Positions 10,204-20,400 of a stretch of DNA of 64,000 nucleotides are shown in pieces (the first letter of the stretch is position 1; every line of letters starts with the position of its first letter). The stretch lies in contig WBMW01003192.1 of assembly GCA_013396635.1 (NCBI GenBank), forward strand, positions 425,484 to 489,483. Reading direction: 5' to 3'. The notes below the pieces were generated by a model. That model made no database searches and was not told the DNA's origin. It worked only from the letters and a program-made list of their open reading frames with translations. The translations under genes and the position numbers were made by a program. Origin of the DNA: Penelope pileata (Eukaryota; Chordata; Aves; Galliformes; Cracidae).

Positions 10204-11630
10204 TGGCACAGCATCTCCAGGACTGCCATTTTTCAGTTGCTCAGCTTCTCCTCCCTTCAAAACAGCTGCTCAGATCCCCTTCCCTTCAAAAGATAAACCT
10301 GAAGAGGGAAGGAGGGGAGGGTAGAGAGAACAGGTGGGTCTCAATCTCTTCTTTTTTCTGAGTTTCTTTCCCTCTCATTTAGCTTCAGATGTGATTTGAT
10401 TGATTCTTGTCCCCATACTAATTAATTATAATTGTGCCTTAGTCTAGGAGGCATTAAAACTAAGCTCCAAGAGACCATCAAAAGCAAGCGCTGTGTTCAA
10501 AGGAGCATGTGGAAATTAGCCACAGTTGTTCACTGGTTCTGACAAAGTTTTCTCTGCTGTGTGGAGAAAATGAAGCCCACACAACTGGCCCATGGTCCAT
10601 CTCCAAACCTGGCAGCCTCAGAGATTGCCTCACCAGGCTGGGAGGTCAGAACTCGGCTGGGCAAAGGCATTGAGCTCCGGGCCTCCCGAGGGTGGCTGCC
10701 TGTAAAAGCCTGTCCTGCTGCTGCCTCTCCAGCGAACGCAGAGCTGCGCTGTGCCCGCTCTCTACAAAGGCAGCTCATCAGTTTGTTCTGAGAATGAGTC
10801 AGCTCTGAGCAGGGTTGGTGATAGATAGGCATAACGGGGGAAACTCCAACATAAACCAGCATAATGCTGACTTCACACCTGACTGGTTTAGTTGTAGCAC
10901 GTTTTGTTCTGTATTTAGTTCTGCTGTTCTGTATGGTTGCGTTGTTGGGACAGCTCTGAAATCTCTGTAGGGTTGAACATTCAGCCCCGAATCTGTTCAG
11001 ATTATTCAGCAAGCAGTTCGGTAGGTTAAGAAGTGTTTGTTTGCCCTCACCTTCCTCTAGATCTTCCAGGGATTTGTTTTTTTAGATTTGTTGTGGTAGC
11101 CCTTTCAGAAACCACGTAAGTTCAGTGACCAAGTGTTTTCACTTTGCTTTTCCAGGAGAAAGTCTTGTAACATAGTGTCTGGGACACAAGCTGGATGATT
11201 TTGCACAAATGTTGCAACAGTTATGACAGACCATTAGCTGGAGAGAGACTGTCAGTTGTATAGCAAGATGTGGACTTTTGAAGCCAACCATGAGTACTTG
11301 CCTCCCTGTGGGTATCAGCTCCAAAGGGAAGAGTTCAGAATAGCTATTAAGCTAAACAAAAAGAAGTATGTTCATTTCAGTTTGCTTTGATTTCTGTACT
11401 ATAGAAAGAAGCAAGACAGATGATGCAATTCAGGCTTGGAGGATATTTCTGTAAATAGAATTGAGGGTTGCAGCTGACAATAGATGACAATAAGGATCGC
11501 TTCAATCAGAAGCAAAGGAGAGTCTAAAGGTATGTTAGATTACTAGGTCTAGTGTGGGTCTCTGACACACTTCGTCTAATTTGACCACAAGAAAATAGGA
11601 GGACCGGGGCAGACCTTTGGCATTTGTAAC

Positions 11631-11636
11631 TTTATT
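11631..11636 (-). terminator. Candidate polyadenylation signal of the mucin-like gene
   Basis: On the minus strand this reads AATAAA. It is the first such hexamer I found downstream of the stop codon at 13934-13936, giving a 3' untranslated region of about 2.3 kb. The choice is inferred from position only. Confidence 0.45.
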
Positions 11637-12913
11637 GCAGAAAAAAAATCCACTATTAACATATTTTACAAAGAAAGTTGCACTTTGGTGTTGGGTGAGT
11701 TTTCTCCCTCACCCTTTTCCCCTGGACAGCAATGCATGGGAAACCAGAACAGGCAGCCCCTGCCTTCTCAGCTTTGTACAGAGACAGTTTTCAGCTATGC
11801 CAGTCTGCACCAGTTCCAGTCAGGATGGAGTTCTGTTTTCCACCACTAACTTGCCTCTTTTTGTGCCAAAAACCAGTAGCACCCTGCCCTGCGGCAGGAG
11901 GAACAAGCCTGTAGCTAGGGAGATTGCTCTGTGCAGACAATGCTTGATACAAATGCTTTGGAGCTGTGACAATTGCCCTTTAGTTTTCATGCAATAATAG
12001 AAGGAGAGAACCAACCGTTCTTCCCTATTGTACTGGGCATCTTTACAATAAACTGTTGCAAGGCCAAAGCCAACAGCTGAACCTGAACTGCACTGCAGTC
12101 ATTTGTCAGCCGCTTCGGAAGTAGTATCGCAGGGATGAGGAACTGCTGCCTTACTCAGTTCATCCATTTGACCCAGACCACTTCTGTTCCATCTCTGGGC
12201 TTTGTAGATAATTTGAGCCCTGCTGATGGGGAAATTCTGCTTTCCCTGCTAAGAACAGCAATAACAGCACTGGAAAAAGTAGATACTTTTGGTAGTGAGA
12301 CTTGGTATCTGTCCTTTGTGGGTCTGTGAGTGTTGCTACTGAAACAGGAGACAGAGGCTGGTAAGAGCAATGTGGTAGATAACTGTATGCAACTTCTAGC
12401 CCTTGTTGTATCCTGAGGGAGCAACTGGCTTAGTCAGAAACCAAACACTCTAGAGAGGGCGTGTGTTTCTCTTTACCCTCAGTCAAATGTGAATTAGGAA
12501 ACAAGAGCCAGTATTAATTACATGAAGACTCCCATGTCATGCACTAACCAGTCTTTCCAAAGCAAGGGCACCTGAAAATCCTCACTTACACTCAAAGGCT
12601 CTGGTCTGTGGGTTTCCTTGAAGGACCTGAAAAGCCTTGCAGTTTACAGCAATGATATTTTGGGGCAAAAGTGCAGAATCTAATCAGCCTAACACTTAAA
12701 AAAGGGAAGGGGAGGAAGGCACCTATGTCCAGGATCTCTCCTCATGACAGTCCTGTCACTAACTGGCTCAAACACCAACATCAGAAGGTAAAGGAGCTTT
12801 GACCTTGTGCTAACAGAGGAGGGACAGTGCAGTACTAGTTTTGTACAACAGCTTTCAGAAACCAGATGCTAGCAGCAAAATGGGAGGTATCTGAATGAAG
12901 ATGTGTCCATACT

Positions 12914-13070
12914 GTCCCTGGAGATGTTCAGGGCCAGGCTGGATGGGGCCCTGGGCAATCTGATCTAGTACCAGATCTGGAGGCTGGTAGCTCTGCCTGT
13001 GGCAGGGGGGTTGGAATTTGATGATCCTTGGGGTCCCTTCCAACCCAGGCCATTCTATGATTCTGTGATA
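12914..13070 (+). mobile_element. CR1 LINE 3' fragment
   Basis: The stretch runs from CCCTGGAGATGTTCAGGGCC through GGTCCCTTCCAACCCAGGCC to the terminal ATTCTATGATTCTGTGATA, the usual 3' end of chicken CR1 elements. It is a 5'-truncated, non-coding remnant in sense orientation. It falls within the predicted 3' untranslated region of the mucin-like gene and would be antisense in that transcript. Confidence 0.85.
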
Positions 13071-13933
13071 CAGACAGAAAAGTGGACAAAAACATTTACT
13101 GAGCCTGGACAAGGAGTTTACACATGTGCTGAAAGCACCAAGAATGCTAGACCCAGTTTCTCAATTTTTATGAGACCAAGTTAGTGTGTGCAGTTGGCAA
13201 CAGAGTTCTATCAAGCCTTGTTGAGCTAAAATCATGCTCATTTCCTCCCAGCAACTTCAAAGCCAGGCGCTTCTCAAGTGGCCACATACCTGTTTTCCCT
13301 TAAAGAGAAAAGGTATGCAAAAAGGAAGCAGAGCAGTCTGTCATCCTCCTGTTAGGTGTTTCAGGATAGGCAGTGTCAAGCCCAGGACTAAAGCTGAAAC
13401 AGGAACAACAACAACAAAAAAAAAGTGCAAGGGAAAAAAACCTTTAAAAAATACAGAACAAGAGGGAGCCTAAGAGAGCTGATCTCCACGTCTTTGGATC
13501 CCTCAGAAAACAGCAGTCTCCTTTGCTAGCACTGTGCCGACTCCACCAGTGTAACAGCTTTTGCATGGATCATTTGCCCATCTCCTTTGAAAGCAGCAGT
13601 TGCCAAGACGGACAGAAGAATTCCATGCAGAACACGATGGTGAAGGTCATCTTTGCTAATTGGTCACCGCACTAAAAGGAGGAGGCACCTCTTTGGGGCA
13701 TCTTTTTGAGGAGAGCCCAGAGGAATAAGCCAGACCTGGGCTCTGATTCCCAGCATAAAAATTTCAACACTGAACTATTTAAAATATCTAAAACCAAAAG
13801 CCATCTGAAAAAAATCTTTCAGTTGTGTGCAAGTCAGAGCCCCCTCATTCATCAGCAGATTGTCTGGGACCAAGTCCTCAAGGCCTTCTCCTCTGGGATG
13901 TTCAGCCTGCCAGGCAGAGGACAGCCTAGCTGC

Positions 13934-13978
13934 CTAGTAGCTGTAGAGTGAGAGGGGGGTATCCTCCATCATGTCATC
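13934..13978 (-). CDS. Mucin-like gene, terminal coding exon D
   Basis: The acceptor CTGCTTCTAG is followed directly by 14 codons, DDMMEDTPLSLYSY, and TAG at 13936-13934. The acidic start and tyrosine-rich end make a sensible cytoplasmic terminus, and the phase matches exon C. The 3' untranslated region follows to the left. Confidence 0.8.
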   Translation of the reverse strand, partial: DDMMEDTPLSLYSY

Positions 13979-16862
13979 CTAGAAGCAGAGAAGAGTGTAT
14001 GTTTTAATGTCTGCAGGATGGTATACAGTCCCAGCCTCGCCATCCACACTGTCACAGTGTAGCCATTTGCCCAACCATCAACACAGATGTTGTCCCTTTG
14101 CCGTTCCTGGATTTTTGGACAATCCCTCTCCTCTCCTGCTGCATCTTTTGGAGAGAAGAGGTGCATGCAGGAAAAGCCTGCCTGCTGCAGGGATGTGGAA
14201 AACCCTGGCTATGGAGAACTCTACTACTCAGGTTGTGACAGCATCAACTTGCTTGCTGCTGGATGCAGGAAGGCATCAATGCACCTCTGTCCCAGGAAGC
14301 ACAGCAGCCTTCTCCAGGCTAATCCAGCTCTGAACCCCTCAAATCTTTTTATATCCCCAGGGGGTCAAATACAGACAGATACACAGACAACCTCCCCTGG
14401 AACAGAGCACAACATCTGCTTTGTCATAGTCACAAAGCAAATATATCAGAATACAGGAGAACATTCTAGAAGAATGTTGTTTCAGGGGAAATTTGGATGG
14501 TGCTCTCCTTCCTTTCTCTGTTTAACCTCTTAGTGTTCCCCTGCAGAGTGAGGGGAAGGCAGAGAGCTTCTTCAGCAGTCAACTTTGAGATTTGCCATCT
14601 TGGTGCAAACCCTGGGTAGAAGGAGAGATACCTAAAAGGGATCAGGGGCTGTGATCAGCATCCATTCTCCTGCAAATACTCCATATATTGCTAATATAGT
14701 AGAAAGAGAAGTGCAAAGCAGCCAAAAGCCAGCTCATACAAGGCTGTGCTGAAGGCATTGCTCACCATGGGCAGGTCCTGCAGGCGCCGGAACTCCATGC
14801 GGCTGTTGTGTTGGCGGTATCTCAGGAAGCCCACCAGGCCTAGGATGCCCACCATGACAATGAAGACGGAGATCACTGCGATTACCAAGGGATCAGCCCT
14901 TGTTGCAGGAGAACTTGGTAGCTCTGCAAGGATACCAAGGGAATGAGGCCAAAGGAGAATCTTCACGGGATGGAGCAGCAAAGCCCTCTCTTTTCTAGTT
15001 CTGCTCAGTACAACTGAGAGGAAATCTGAGGTACCCCCAACCCTTTGCCATGTTTTATAAGAACAGGGACAAGAACAGAGCATTTACCTGGATTTTCATC
15101 ATCACCAACATCCAACACAGAAGCCTTCTCGTGCACGGGCTCTAATTGCTGCTCTGGTGGAGATGTGCCCGTGGGGATGGCGGCTGTGCTGGTAGCAGCG
15201 GGGCTGGTTGCTGGGGGTCTCACCGTAACGGTACTGGAGGTGGTGGCAGGGGGTGCGCTTCCTACAGTGGAGACGGGAACAGAGGAGGTTCTGGGCTCCA
15301 CCTCTGTGGCAACCACAGGCCCTGTTCCTGGCCTGGTTTCAGACCTTGCCTCTGTGGGCCCCATGGTCTGCCCATCAGCAGGCTCCAGCTGAGAGCTGTT
15401 GGTTGTTGCTGCAAAACAGGGACAAACAGTTATTTCAAAAGATAAAGTGCAAGTGCATTGTGCTGTGGGACTGGACGAGATGGAAGAAAGGCTGTAAAGA
15501 AGACCATGGGAGACTGTAGGAAAAGCAGCTTACTGGCAACCCTTTGGTAAACAAGCAGGTCCCATAGCACAGACACAGCTGTAAGGCATAGTGCTAGAAA
15601 GTCCACTTGCTTTTCATATGTGCCCACCTGCAATGTCAGCCAGCCTCAGCTGGGCCTACCAGTCCTGTCCTCTGTGGACAAAGGACAGGCAGGGAAGCCT
15701 CAAACAGCTCTGCATAGAGCTGGGGATCACCCCAAAGCAAAAAACTGGGAAATGTCTCTCATCCCTTCTTATGGGGTACATAAAGGGGGCTGGCTGCACA
15801 GTGAGAGGGCAGCAGCATCCCCTGAGGCTGTGTCCATGCGTCACAGAGCAGCAGGACGTGAGCCGGGGTGCAGGATGCAGTTGTGCGCAAACACCATGCA
15901 AATCAATGGTCAACCAATACGTGCCATGCATCAGGGTGTGCAGCAGCCTGGCAGGCCCTAAGGTGGCTTCAGAGCAAACTCCCCACGCTGTCTGGGGGAA
16001 TCTCAAGGTAGGTGGGGGTTCCCACTATGGCCCAGGTGAGGATAGGCTGATGCTTGTGCCTGCCCATCTCTATGCTTTGTGTAAGGCAGCAGGGAAGGCT
16101 CCTGTCAGGCTCCTAGCCCTGGGCAAGAACAGCCCGGCTGAGGAGCACTGCTGGAGCACATTGGATAGCTTAGGATAAAGAAAGGCCTTCCCTGCAAACA
16201 AACAATGTCCTCAACAGTAAGCAGCCAAGAGAATTAATGGCACAATTAATGAGATTTGCAAGGAGGATGCTGAACTAAGAACACCCCTGCAAGTCAGTCC
16301 CACTGAACAGGACATTTACACTTCCCCCCACCATCTCCAGTTCCCACATTCAGCACCCAAAGTTCAGGTTGCACAGTCATGAAAAGCAAAACCTCACCGG
16401 GCACACTGTTCAGAGGAGGTGTTGGGGTTGCACTGCTGGCATCATCCATTTCTTCGGTTGTGCTGACGGGCTCTGTGACTTCATGGTCAGTCAGATTTTT
16501 TTCCAGAGTACTGGCTGTTGGGGCAGGGGAGGGGATTTCAGTGCTGTTAGCTGACAAGCTTATGTTGTGGTGCTCATGTTGTGTAACTGTGATGTCTGTA
16601 GGGCTGGCAGTGGTGGAAGCCTGCAGTCCCTCTGCCTCGGTGCCTACCGCAGGGGTGGCAGAGATAAAGGCATCCTCCATCTCCATAGGGTGAGCTCCAG
16701 TGACATTGAGTGCTGCAGCAGTCATGTTTTCCCCCAACCTTGTCTCTGGAACAGCAGTAGTGTCTGGACTGAGGTTAGAGGCTTCCCTGAGCTGGTGAGA
16801 GGTTGGCACCGTGTTAAGAAGAGGTGATGTCATCATGGTCTCTGTTGTCTTCTGCCCCTCTC
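13934..16862 (-). CDS. Mucin-like single-pass type I membrane protein, N-terminus missing
   Basis: Four minus-strand exons, at 16398-16862, 15088-15408, 14766-14923 and 13934-13978, join with GT/AG borders and one consistent reading frame to give 328 codons and a TAG stop. The ectodomain is rich in Ser, Thr, Pro and Ala, as in O-glycosylated mucins, and carries six N-glycosylation sequons (NMT, NVT, NIS, NST, NLT, NSS). A hydrophobic helix of about 22 residues (LVIAVISVFIVMVGILGLVGFL) is followed by the basic stop RYR and a tail of about 33 residues with an acidic patch, ending LPMDDMMEDTPLSLYSY. This predicts a cell-surface sialomucin-like protein with its C-terminus in the cytosol. The signal-peptide exon must lie to the right and end in phase 1, but was not found. 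I do not recognise the gene and give no symbol. I know of no counterpart between CCDC163 and TESK2 in mammals. Confidence 0.8.
14766..14923 (-). CDS. Mucin-like gene, transmembrane exon C
   Basis: The acceptor ATCCTTGCAG and donor GTGAGC frame 158 bases. Codon G|AG joins exon B as Glu. It encodes LPSSPATRADP, the transmembrane helix, and the juxtamembrane tail FLRYRQHNSRMEFRRLQDLPM, ending in phase 0. If the donor is not used, the frame reads on for about 25 residues into the intron and ends in a second hydrophobic stretch, an alternative end I consider unlikely. Confidence 0.85.
15088..15408 (-). CDS. Mucin-like gene, ectodomain exon B
   Basis: The acceptor CCTGTTTTGCAG and donor GTAAAT frame 321 bases, again phase 1 to phase 1. 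The shared codon G|CA joins exon A as Ala. The exon encodes a Thr/Pro/Ala/Val-rich segment, ending with the acidic VLDVGDDENP just before the membrane. It could be skipped without changing frame. Confidence 0.8.
16398..16862 (-). CDS. Mucin-like gene, ectodomain exon A
   Basis: The acceptor CTTCCCTAG lies just right of 16862 and the donor GTGAGG just left of 16398. The exon is 465 bases, a multiple of three, entering and leaving in phase 1. It encodes the Thr/Ser-rich segment from EGQKTTETMMTSP to LNSVP, with five N-glycosylation sequons and no cysteine, typical of an extended mucin stalk. Confidence 0.8.
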
Positions 16863-17150
16863 CTAGGGAAGAGAGTTATGAAATGCTGAGAAATTTTTCA
16901 GAGATTTCACAGAGAAGGGCAGGCCAGAAACTGAATCTATCCATCCTATTAACTCCAAATCCAGCACAGGTTCATGCTTGGGGAAGTGGTTCTAATAGCC
17001 TCTCTGCCATCCTGGCCTGTCTGAGGCAGGGACCTACTGAGAGGAACCTGTCTTTATCATCCTCTCTCTCAATCCCATGTTCCTGTTCTATGGGGTCAGC
17101 ATCTCTACCCCTTCTGGCCTGGAGCACCTTTTGAACCTTTTTAGAGGACT

Positions 17151-17496
17151 TCATAGAATGGTGTAGGTTGGAAGGGACCTTAAAACCCATCCAGTTCCAA
17201 CACTCCTAGATTAGACTGCCCAGGGCCCATCCAGCCTGGCCTTGGGCACCTCCAGGGATGGGGCACCCACAGCTCTCTGGGCAGCTGTGCCAGGGCCTCA
17301 CCACCTCTGAGTGAAGAATTTCCTCCTAACATCCAACCTAAACCTCCCCTCTTTTAGTTTAAAGCCATTCCCCCTTGTCCCGTCACGGTCAGGCCATGTG
17401 AAAAGTCTGTCTCCCTCCTGTTTATAAGCTCCCTTTAAGTACTGGAAGGCTGCAGTGAAATCTCCCTGGAGCCTTCTCTTCTCCAGGCTGAACAAT
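17151..17496 (-). mobile_element. CR1 LINE 3' fragment, longest copy in the window
   Basis: Read on the plus strand, it starts with CATAGAATGGTGTAGGTTGG, the reverse complement of a CR1 3' end. It continues through the well-known internal stretch about the failed N-terminal half of the element (CCAGGGATGGGGCACCCACA) to CTTCTCCAGGCTGAACAA. It is 5'-truncated and has no intact reading frame. It lies in the presumed first intron of the mucin-like gene. Confidence 0.9.
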
Positions 17497-17499
17497 TTG

Positions 17500-20400
17500 A
17501 TTGTGTTTGAATTTGATTGTGGTTTTTTGGTAGGTTTTTGTTTGGTTTGTTTTTTTGGCGTTTTTGTTTTGAAGTACTACCTGAGGTGGGATTCTCCACG
17601 CAAGTTATGTAAGTAAGTCTTCATTGTTTCATTAAGACAGAGGAGATGAGTCAGAAGCGGTGCAGAGAAAATACAAGTGGGGAAAAAGTGGAAGTAGATC
17701 TTCTACCTCCCCTGGCCAGAGGAAGCGTAGAAAATTGATGTTTAAAAAGTCTGTGCTTGGCAAGGGTAAAGCACATATTGCTGGTTGGCTTAGTAGTAGC
17801 ATGAGCATGCTGCTAGAGAGAAGGGTAGCAAAAAAGTACTACAGTGAGCAGAGCTGTATAGAAGCTGGTGGTATTCTTCAGGGGCAGCCTTCATGAGCTA
17901 TTTATGAACACATCACCACCACCAAGTGCCACCGCTGTCACAGAAATGGAGAGCTACTCAGCCTCCCACTTCAGCAGACAAGGCCAGCGTGCCCCACGGG
18001 GGCTGCTGTGAGCAAGGATCCCCTCCTTGGATCCACAGCCACTGGACAGTGGGACAGCGTGCAGGAGGAAAACCGCAGAGCTCGTACACTGCCAGTTCAC
18101 AAACATGGATCCTGTAAGGGTTCTAGAAGGGTGTAAACAGGAAAAAAAACAACTGCCAAGAAAACCCAACAAACAGAAACGTAGCCACATCAGGTTGGAG
18201 ACTCTCCAGAGCATTTAAAAATATTGCATGGTCAATGTTTTTGCTTATTTCTGTCCCAAGTTTCTACCTAAGCTGCTGAGGAATGACGAGCCAACTGCAG
18301 AAAAAGATAAAGGCACTGAAGAAAATCCATCTTTGTGCCCATTCTCTCCATAGCAGAGAAGCATCCCAGGTGGATGCCATAACCAGGAAACATTTACCCA
18401 CCAACCAAGCAGCCCACTCCAGTACAAAAAGGCTTTGAGAAAAACTCGGCAGTTTTTAACAGCTCTTCAGCACAGACGTAGTTATCAGCGCTCTTCTCCA
18501 GCTACAGCACTTACCAGGACCTAAAAAAAGACACAATACATCTCTCTCCAGAGACCTTTGCAGTACCCCAACCAGCTGGAGAAGGAGCATGACAGAGCTG
18601 TGATTCCCTGGCCCAGGGCCCCAGTCCCATGCAGGCAGCACAAGCAGCTCGGCCCCGATCAGCGCATTTGGAGAACAAGCTCTCCAGGGGAGCTTGGGGC
18701 AACTTGAACATCACGACTGAAGGCATGAATGATTCTTCCACCAGTGCTGCCAGGCTCTGGCTGGCCATGGCCAGAACATGCTTCAAAACAAAGTGAGCTG
18801 CTCTCTGAAATGGGGCTAAGGTATGGCATACACTTACACCAGTAATACCTGGAAAGAGCTGGGCACTGTGTTCCCTCAGATCACAGCTCTTCATGTGTCC
18901 ATTTCCAGCCCTACAGCCACCATTGCTATTCAGCGTGCTGCCAAGCAGGCAAGAGAGATCCCAGCAGCTCCAGAGCCTGTGCTGGGCAACGCTGAATGAT
19001 CTCAGCTGGGCAGAAGCAGATGCTCCGTCAATACGTGGCTACCTGCTGCTACGCAGCGGGACGCACACAGAGCTGCGCTGTTGCTGTGGGGTAAACAGGA
19101 AAGGCGGTGGCCAAGTGCCCGGCCAGCAGCGAGCCTGGCTACGTGCTGCCTTGAATAGCTGGCCTGTGCTGGGCCAGCCTCCCATGGGGGGCAAGCTGTA
19201 ATTGGGGTAACTCAGAGTGAAGGTTCGGGGAGAGCTGTCTTGCACAAAGACCTGAACAACTCTGGAATGGTTGTGCCACTTTCTTACTAGGAAATGAAAA
19301 CCAGAGTGAGTTTGGGTCCTGCACAGGAGTTGGCATCCCTGCCAGGAGGTGCTGTGGGGCAGAAGGGTTTGTAGGGCCAAGCAGCTCCCCTCACCCCGCT
19401 AACAGCACTGCCATGGTCGTCCTGTACACACGGCTCCCTGCTGACTGCGACAACAAGAGCTGGTGGGAGGAATATTTCCCTGAACTCGACGAGGAGCCAC
19501 GCAGCTCCTTCCCACAGAGCTGCCCGGTGCCTGTCACTGCCAGGGAAGCAATACCCAGGAGCACGGGCTGCTCTGGCCCCATCACATCCTGCAGGAGCCT
19601 CAGAAAGGCTCATGCTGTAGCAGCACCCTGCCCAGGAGCACTGCCGTGTGTAAATCCTGTTTTTTAGAGCAGAGATGTTACAATTGGGAAGTATGGAACA
19701 GGAAGGGAACAGGCTGGGCAGTGGGAACTCACCCGGGGGCCTTTGAGCACCGCAGGAGTTGATGGCACCCAGATTAGCATGTCACTGGGCCCAGCACATC
19801 AGCACAGCCAGCCCAGGAAACAAAGCAGAGCCTGGAATGAGGGAGAGCCTAAACCGAGCTAACACAAAAGCTCAGGCCATTAGGAGATGATGGTGAGAAG
19901 ACAGAGAACAAGGCAAGAGATGGATAAAGAGACAAAAGACTGTGAGTAAATCCTGATCACCCGGGGACAGACAGACAAAAGATCACCATCCCTGTCTATC
20001 ACCTTCTGAGAGTCACAGCACATCCAAAGCCACCGCACATCACCAGGCAGAGCACCAGGGAAGTACCTGTCACATGCAGTCTGGTGCCTGTCAGCATGTG
20101 GATGCTAAAGAGCACAAGCACTAACGAGTTTTTCTTCAGTTTTGTTTTAAAATAAAAATTACCCCTCCAGGGTCTTGCATTAAGATTTGCTACATTGCTG
20201 CTTTGATTCCCACAGTTTTATCAAGAAAACTGGCACCGACTGCAACCCATTCCCACCCAACTTTGGTGCAAACCCTGCAGTATAGTGGGGCAGAGTATGG
20301 CTCTGGCTGCATTGGATGAGACCCAGCAAACCCCACACCAGCCATCATCTGCCAGGATCTAACCATTGTGCTTTGCTCTGGATCCTTGGTGCTCAACAGG

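Larger units (their letters stand above)
2855..11600. other. Intergenic stretch without a supported gene
   Basis: Open frames here are short and scattered on both strands. The longest, on the minus strand at 5170-5610 and 10530-11012, show no family resemblance, coherent splice borders or sustained codon bias. The stretch holds two short tandem repeats (4907-4952 and 10171-10203), the hairpin cluster at 6663-6750 and a plus-strand AATAAA near 4202. Later CCDC163 exons or non-coding transcripts could be hidden here, but nothing seen proves either. Confidence 0.6.

Noticed and set aside
10530..11012. A 160-codon minus-strand frame in intergenic DNA.
   Set aside because: Mixed composition, no recognisable domain, no splice context and no promoter nearby.
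19391..19585. A minus-strand frame starting MMGPEQPVLLGIASLAVTG, considered as the mucin signal peptide.
   Set aside because: The hydrophobic core is short, and I found no consensus donor that joins exon A in phase 1 without a stop.
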